Below the pieces are notes generated by a model. That model worked only from the letters and a program-made list of their open reading frames with translations. It was not told the origin of the DNA and did not search any database. Made by a program: the position numbers and the translations under genes. Shown in pieces: positions 13,892 through 17,317 of a stretch of 17,317 bases of DNA. Source of the stretch: DASUSF01 sp036375275 (lineage in GTDB: Bacteria > Pseudomonadota > Alphaproteobacteria > Geminicoccales > Geminicoccaceae); assembly GCA_036375275.1 (NCBI GenBank), contig DASUSF010000078.1, positions 1 through 17,317 of the forward strand, written 5' to 3'. Position 1 is the stretch's first letter. Each line of letters opens with the position of its first letter.

Positions 13892-14659
13892 TCAGGGGCG
13901 GGGGGCGCCGATCGGCGGCTCGTCGAGGGCGCCGGCCAGGACCTCGGCGACGTGGCGCGCCTCGATGGCGGAGCCGGTCCGCTTCAGCCGCCCGGCGATG
14001 TTCATCAGGCAGCCGAGATCGCCCGCGAGCAAAGTCTCGGCGCCGGTCGATTCGACGTCGGCGACCTTGTCGCTGACCATCCGGGTCGAGATCTCGGGGT
14101 ACTTGACGCAGAAGGTGCCGCCGAAGCCGCAGCAGACGTCGGTGCCTTCGAGCTCGACGAGCTGCAGCCCGCGCACGCTCTCAAGCAGGCGGCGCGGCTG
14201 CCGCCTGATCCCGAGCTCGCGCAGGCCCGAACAGGCATCGTGATAGGTCACGACGCCGGCGAAGCTCGCGTCGACCGTCTCGATCCCGCGCACGTCGACC
14301 AGGAAGCTCACGAGCTCGTGGGTCCGTTCCGCCACCGCGCGCGCCCGGGCCGCGAACGGGTCCGCGGCCTCGAACAGCTCTGGATAGTGCTTTCGGAGCA
14401 TTCCCGCGCAGGAGCCCGACGGCACGACCACGTAGTCGAACGGCTCGAGCGCCACGATCGTCTGCCGGGCGATCGCGACCGTGTCGGCGCGGTCGCCCGA
14501 ATTGTAGGCCGGCTGGCCGCAGCAGGTCTGCGCCTCCGGCACCTCGACCCGGCAGCCCGCGGCCTCGAGCAGCTTGACCGCGGCGAAGCCGATCGAGGGT
14601 CGGAACAGATCGACCAGGCAGGTGACGAACAGCGCGACGCGCGGGCCTTGTTCGGGCAT
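13892..14659 (-). CDS. lutA: LutA: CCG-domain iron-sulfur subunit of L-lactate oxidation complex
   Basis: The 255-residue protein has two cysteine-rich CCG (DUF224) repeats, as in LutA/YkgE and the GlcF/HdrB family. TCCGQPAYNSG (C46, C47) is followed by SGSCAG (C84), and later DACSG (C143), VCCGFGGTF (C176, C177) and GCLMN (C217). These cysteines bind iron-sulfur clusters and carry electrons from lactate. The start ATG 14659 opens FVTCLVDLFRPSIGFA, the normal N-terminus for the family. Its ribosome-binding site is weak (GAG only). It is the first gene of lutABC, with its own promoter candidate 30-60 bp upstream. No LutR/LldR regulator or lactate permease is present in the window. Confidence 0.92.
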   Translation of the reverse strand: MPEQGPRVALFVTCLVDLFRPSIGFAAVKLLEAAGCRVEVPEAQTCCGQPAYNSGDRADTVAIARQTIVALEPFDYVVVPSGSCAGMLRKHYPELFEAADPFAARARAVAERTHELVSFLVDVRGIETVDASFAGVVTYHDACSGLRELGIRRQPRRLLESVRGLQLVELEGTDVCCGFGGTFCVKYPEISTRMVSDKVADVESTGAETLLAGDLGCLMNIAGRLKRTGSAIEARHVAEVLAGALDEPPIGAPRP

Positions 14660-14689
14660 GTCTCGATCAGACGGCTGGGACGGCGGCCG

Positions 14690-14718
14690 AACCTAGACCG
14701 TTTCCAAGGCCGGTGGAA
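14690..14718 (-). promoter_or_regulatory. lutA: Candidate promoter for lutABC
   Basis: TTCCAC (14718-14713) and TAGGTT (14695-14690) are 17 bp apart on the minus strand, giving a leader of about 24 nt. The flanks GGTTCCACC and TCTAGGTTCGGCC match the thiZ promoter candidate at equal spacing with two differences in 22 compared bases. Confidence 0.5.
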
Positions 14719-14732
14719 CCTCTCCGCCGGCC
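14708..14732 (-). terminator. Inverted repeat between mltA and lutA
   Basis: On the plus strand GGCCGGTGGA (14708-14717) mirrors TCCGCCGGCC (14723-14732), 9 of 10 positions matching around a 5-base loop. It lies just after the mltA stop, so it may end the timA-mltA transcript, though no T-run follows. It also covers the lutA -35 region and could instead be an operator. Confidence 0.3.
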
Positions 14733-14743
14733 GGGCCGGACCG

Positions 14744-15961
14744 TCAGCCGACCGGGGCCAGGGTCCGTGGCAGGAGCAGGGTCAGGTGCCCCGGGTGCTT
14801 CATCCGCCCGGCCGCGGCCTCGGCCCGGGATCCGCTGCCGAAGAACACGTCGCCCCTGACCACGCCCCTGATCGCGCCGCCGGTGTCCTGGGCGACCATG
14901 AGCCGGCGGAACGGCGCCTCACCCTCCGGCCAGGGCACGCGGGTGTCGAGCCAGACCGGCGCGCCGAGCGGCAGGAAGCGGCGATCGACCGCGAGCGAGC
15001 GCTCGGTGGTGAGCGGCACGCCCTGCGCCCCGAGCGGGCCCTCCGAAGAATCCAGCCCGTCGAGCTCGTGGAAGAAGACGTAGGAGCGGTTCCGCCCCAT
15101 GAGGTCGACCGCTTCCTCCGGGTGCGCCTCGAGCCAGGCGCGGATCGCCTGCATCGACATCGCCTCCCGGCTGATCTCGCCGCGCTCGATCAGGTCGCGC
15201 CCGATCGCCCGGTAGGGGTGCCCGTTCTGGCCCGCGTAGCCGACCCGGACCGCGGTGCCGTCCGCCAGACGGACCCGGCCCGAGCCCTGGATCTGCAGGA
15301 AGAACTTGTCGACCGGGTCGTCGACCCAGAGGATCTCGAGCTCGCGGTCCGCGAGGACGCCGGCGTCGATCTCGCGCCTCGAGAAGTACGGCACGACCTC
15401 GCCGGCATCGACGCGACCCATGATCCGCCGGCCGTCGAGCGCGGGATCGAAGCGTCCGAGATCGATCAGCAGGAGGTCGTCCGGCACGCGGTAGAGCGGC
15501 ACGCGGTATCGGCCGCCGTAGGTTCTCGAACCTTCGAGCAGCGGCTCGTAGTAGCCGGTGAACAGGCCCTCCTCGCGATCGCCGTCGCCGACCCGGTAGG
15601 GCGTGAACCGGGTTTCGAAGAAGGCGCGGACCCGGGACGGCGTGGAGCCCGGCGCGATTGCCGCGGCCTCCGAACATGCGGGGCGCCAGTCGCCGACCTG
15701 GCCGAAGCGGAACCCGGCCTTGGCGTCGAAGAGCGCGTCGTCCGTCTTCCGGCCGAGCGTCGCGCAGGATCGGAGGAAGGCTTCCAGCGCCGGGCGGGGA
15801 TCCCCGCTCGCCCAGCCCCGGATCGTCTCGAACGCCACCGGGCGGAGCGACAGGTCGGGCTCGGCCGGCGCCTCGGGCTCGGTCGAGCACGCGGCAAGCA
15901 GGCCGGCGAGCACGACCGCGAGCACCCCGACCCGCCCAAGCGAGGAGCTTCGGTGGCTCAC
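14744..15961 (-). CDS. mltA: MltA: membrane-bound lytic murein transglycosylase A
   Basis: The 405-residue lipoprotein has a signal with lipobox LLAAC (modified Cys about 25). An MltA domain follows, including FTGYYEPLLEGSRTYGGRYRVPLYR-like core at about 134-155, FFLQIQGSGRV, and a C-terminal 3D domain. Three aspartates are in place: VWLDT (about 339), AQDTGGAI (about 359, the catalytic position by family analogy) and RGDVFFG (about 371). The enzyme cleaves the glycan strand to 1,6-anhydro-muropeptides at the outer membrane. The start taken is GTG 15961, 13 bp after the timA stop. It lacks a good ribosome-binding site, so coupling to timA is likely. A GTG 11 codons later is an alternative. 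Confidence 0.92.
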   Translation of the reverse strand: MSHRSSSLGRVGVLAVVLAGLLAACSTEPEAPAEPDLSLRPVAFETIRGWASGDPRPALEAFLRSCATLGRKTDDALFDAKAGFRFGQVGDWRPACSEAAAIAPGSTPSRVRAFFETRFTPYRVGDGDREEGLFTGYYEPLLEGSRTYGGRYRVPLYRVPDDLLLIDLGRFDPALDGRRIMGRVDAGEVVPYFSRREIDAGVLADRELEILWVDDPVDKFFLQIQGSGRVRLADGTAVRVGYAGQNGHPYRAIGRDLIERGEISREAMSMQAIRAWLEAHPEEAVDLMGRNRSYVFFHELDGLDSSEGPLGAQGVPLTTERSLAVDRRFLPLGAPVWLDTRVPWPEGEAPFRRLMVAQDTGGAIRGVVRGDVFFGSGSRAEAAAGRMKHPGHLTLLLPRTLAPVG

Positions 15962-15974
15962 GGACGACGAAGGA

Positions 15975-16667
15975 TCAGGACGGTGTGCGGGTCTCGGCGA
16001 GCGCCCAGTTCGGGTCCCGGCTCCGGGTGTCGCGCTCGAACGTCCAGAGGTCCACGACCTCTTCGGCGGTCGACGGATCGCCCTCCAGGATCCGCCCCTG
16101 GGCGTCGCGCAGCACGTTGATCTGGTCGCTGACGAAGCGGAGCGCGATCCGGGCCCGCGCGCCGACCATGGAGGCCGCCGCGACCTCCTGGGTGCGGACG
16201 GTCACGAGCCGGGTCTCGAGCGCCTGGCCCTCAGCCTCGCGCTGGTCGATCGCGCGGGCGAACCCCTCGAACACGTCGTCCTCGAGCAGCGGCCTGAGCG
16301 CATCTTTGTCGCCGGCGGAGAACGCCTCGACGATCATTTCGAACGCGGCGCGCGCGCCGGTCATGAAGTGGGCGAGGTCGAAGCTCGGGTCGGCCCGCCG
16401 GATCTCGATCAGGCCCTGGCGAACCCGCTCGTCGGTGATTTCGTCGAAGGCTTGTTCCGTGTCCACAGACTTCGCCCGATCCGGAAGAGCGACCACGTTG
16501 TCACCCGCCCCGTTCGGCCGGGTGCTCATCCATCCGCCGGTCCGGCGCCGCTCATGCCCGGTGCGCCGACCGAGCACACTCCGAAGCCGGAGCGCGATGA
16601 ACGCCGCGACCATCGCGAAGAAGAGGATATCGATGTAGGCAAAGCCGTCCGACAATTCTCGCTCCAT
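15975..16667 (-). CDS. timA: TimA-type Tim44-like membrane adaptor
   Basis: The 230-residue protein has one N-terminal transmembrane segment at about 11-29 (YIDILFFAMVAAFIALRL), a charged linker with little structure to about 70, and a Tim44-like domain at about 78-225 (DPSFDLAHFMTGARAAFEMIVEAFSAGD, LRPLLEDDVFEGF, then WTFERD near the end). This matches bacterial TimA, the alphaproteobacterial relative of mitochondrial Tim44. Its exact role in bacteria is unsettled, but membrane attachment with a cytoplasmic Tim44 domain is expected. ATG 16667 follows a GGGG patch. mltA begins 13 bp after its stop, and fxsA is divergent 87 bp away. This neighbourhood is the expected one for the family. Confidence 0.9.
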   Translation of the reverse strand: MERELSDGFAYIDILFFAMVAAFIALRLRSVLGRRTGHERRRTGGWMSTRPNGAGDNVVALPDRAKSVDTEQAFDEITDERVRQGLIEIRRADPSFDLAHFMTGARAAFEMIVEAFSAGDKDALRPLLEDDVFEGFARAIDQREAEGQALETRLVTVRTQEVAAASMVGARARIALRFVSDQINVLRDAQGRILEGDPSTAEEVVDLWTFERDTRSRDPNWALAETRTPS

Positions 16668-16707
16668 CGATCCCCGGGTTGCAGCGGCGGACGTTTTTGC
16701 GGATGGT

Positions 16708-16732
16708 GGCGCGCGGGCACCCCGCGCCTTTT
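16708..16732 (+). terminator. GC-rich hairpin with T4 tail in the fxsA leader
   Basis: GGCGCG (16708-16713) pairs with CGCGCC (16723-16728), extendable inward by GGG/CCC, followed directly by TTTT (16729-16732). It looks like a short intrinsic terminator. Yet no plus-strand gene lies upstream, and fxsA begins 22 bp downstream. It may be an attenuator, an operator between the divergent genes, or chance. Confidence 0.3.
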
Positions 16733-16754
16733 ACCGTAGCCCTCCAACCATATA

Positions 16755-17303
16755 ATGTCCCTCGCCAAAAAACAAAGCTTCCGACCCCCGATCGCGCTGC
16801 TCCTGCTGATCGCATTCATCGGGGTGCCGCTGCTCGAGATCGCGATCTTCATCCAGGTCGGCGGCATCATCGGCCTCGGCTGGACGCTGGCGCTCGTGGT
16901 GCTGACCGCGCTCGCCGGGACGTTCCTGCTCCGTCAGCAGGGCTTCCAGGTCCTCCGCCGCGCCCAGCGCCAGCTCGACACCGGCAAGGTCCCGGTGGCC
17001 GAGGTCTTCGAGGGGGTCTGCCTCCTGTTCGCCGGCGCGCTGCTCCTGACGCCTGGCTTCTTCACGGACGTGGTGGGCGGCCTGCTCCTGCTGCCGCCGG
17101 TGCGCGCGCTGCTGTTCGCGCAGGTGAAGTCCAGGATCGAGGCGGAGGTCACGCGGCGGGGCGGCGGGCCTGGCGGCCCCGCGGGCGAGCCCGAGGTGAT
17201 CGACGTCGAGTTCCGCGAGGTCGAGCCCGGCGACGGGCCGGTCGAGGGGGAGCCGAAGGGGCCGATGCCGCCGCCCCGCGGCCGCTGGGGATCCGGCCCG
17301 TGA
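16755..17303 (+). CDS. fxsA: FxsA-family membrane protein
   Basis: The 182-residue protein has the FxsA fold: hydrophobic segments at about 13-35 (LLLLIAFIGVPLLEIAIFIQV), 39-59 and 87-122, with the conserved GTFLLRQQG and LLLTPGFFTDVVGGLLLLPP stretches. The C-terminus is glycine/proline-rich and ends with the usual EPEVIDVEFREVEP motif. FxsA in E. coli relieves exclusion of phage T7 by the F plasmid; its normal role is poorly known. Start ATG 16755 has no visible Shine-Dalgarno, the leader reading CCAACCATATA. The protein has about 10 residues ahead of the usual N-terminal helix. It is divergent from timA, and the stop lies 14 bp from the window end. Confidence 0.9.
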   Translation: MSLAKKQSFRPPIALLLLIAFIGVPLLEIAIFIQVGGIIGLGWTLALVVLTALAGTFLLRQQGFQVLRRAQRQLDTGKVPVAEVFEGVCLLFAGALLLTPGFFTDVVGGLLLLPPVRALLFAQVKSRIEAEVTRRGGGPGGPAGEPEVIDVEFREVEPGDGPVEGEPKGPMPPPRGRWGSGP

Positions 17304-17317
17304 TCCTGGTCCGCCAC

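Noticed and set aside
13889..16120. Long plus-strand open frame opposite lutA and mltA, and a similar one at 12630-14243 opposite lutB
   Set aside because: Both mirror well-identified genes on the minus strand and have no recognisable domain or ribosome-binding site.

Overview
The window is about 17.3 kb of very GC-rich DNA with bacterial gene packing: overlapping stop/start codons, GTG and TTG starts, and few intergenic gaps. Gene content and order (FxsA, a TimA/Tim44-like adaptor, MltA, Smr, a DUF3553 protein and a short PBP1A) suggest an alphaproteobacterium, probably Rhodospirillales-like. This assignment rests on family recognition only; no database search was run. I see no tRNA, rRNA, CRISPR array, transposase or phage gene.

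Layout. At the left edge (1-178) a 68-bp perfect direct repeat covers the 3' end of a creatininase-family amidohydrolase gene (106-975, minus). Divergent from it is a tightly overlapping three-gene plus-strand operon (1195-4525). It encodes a membrane-anchored VWA/DUF3520 protein of the YfbK type, an ECF sigma-like protein and a cysteine-free single-pass membrane protein that could be an anti-sigma-like partner. A gamma-glutamyltransferase-family Ntn hydrolase (4641-6236, plus) follows. It keeps the nucleophile but has lost most gamma-glutamate-binding residues.

Convergent with it is a minus-strand thiZ-thiX-thiY ABC transporter operon (8666 down to 6240) for a thiamin pyrimidine precursor. 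Its leader carries a TPP-type (THI-box) riboswitch at 8785-8701. The pyrimidine-sensing half is intact, but the P4/P5 arm, which normally holds the pyrophosphate, is about 7 nt shorter than usual. The thiZ GTG start lies inside a 10-bp hairpin. Upstream is an alphaproteobacterial-style palindromic intergenic element (8802-8944).

The rest reads mainly leftward: fxsA (plus, right edge) diverges from timA-mltA, then come lutA-lutB-lutC (lactate oxidation), smr, a DUF3553 protein and pbp1A. The lut genes sit between mltA and smr, which I expect to be neighbours in related genomes. The murein genes mltA and pbp1A thus flank a lactate-utilization operon.

Points most worth a second look are the truncated TPP riboswitch on a pyrimidine transporter, the VWA/ECF-sigma/membrane-protein triad with matching transmembrane segments, the atypical GGT active site, and a near-identical promoter-like motif ahead of thiZ and lutA.
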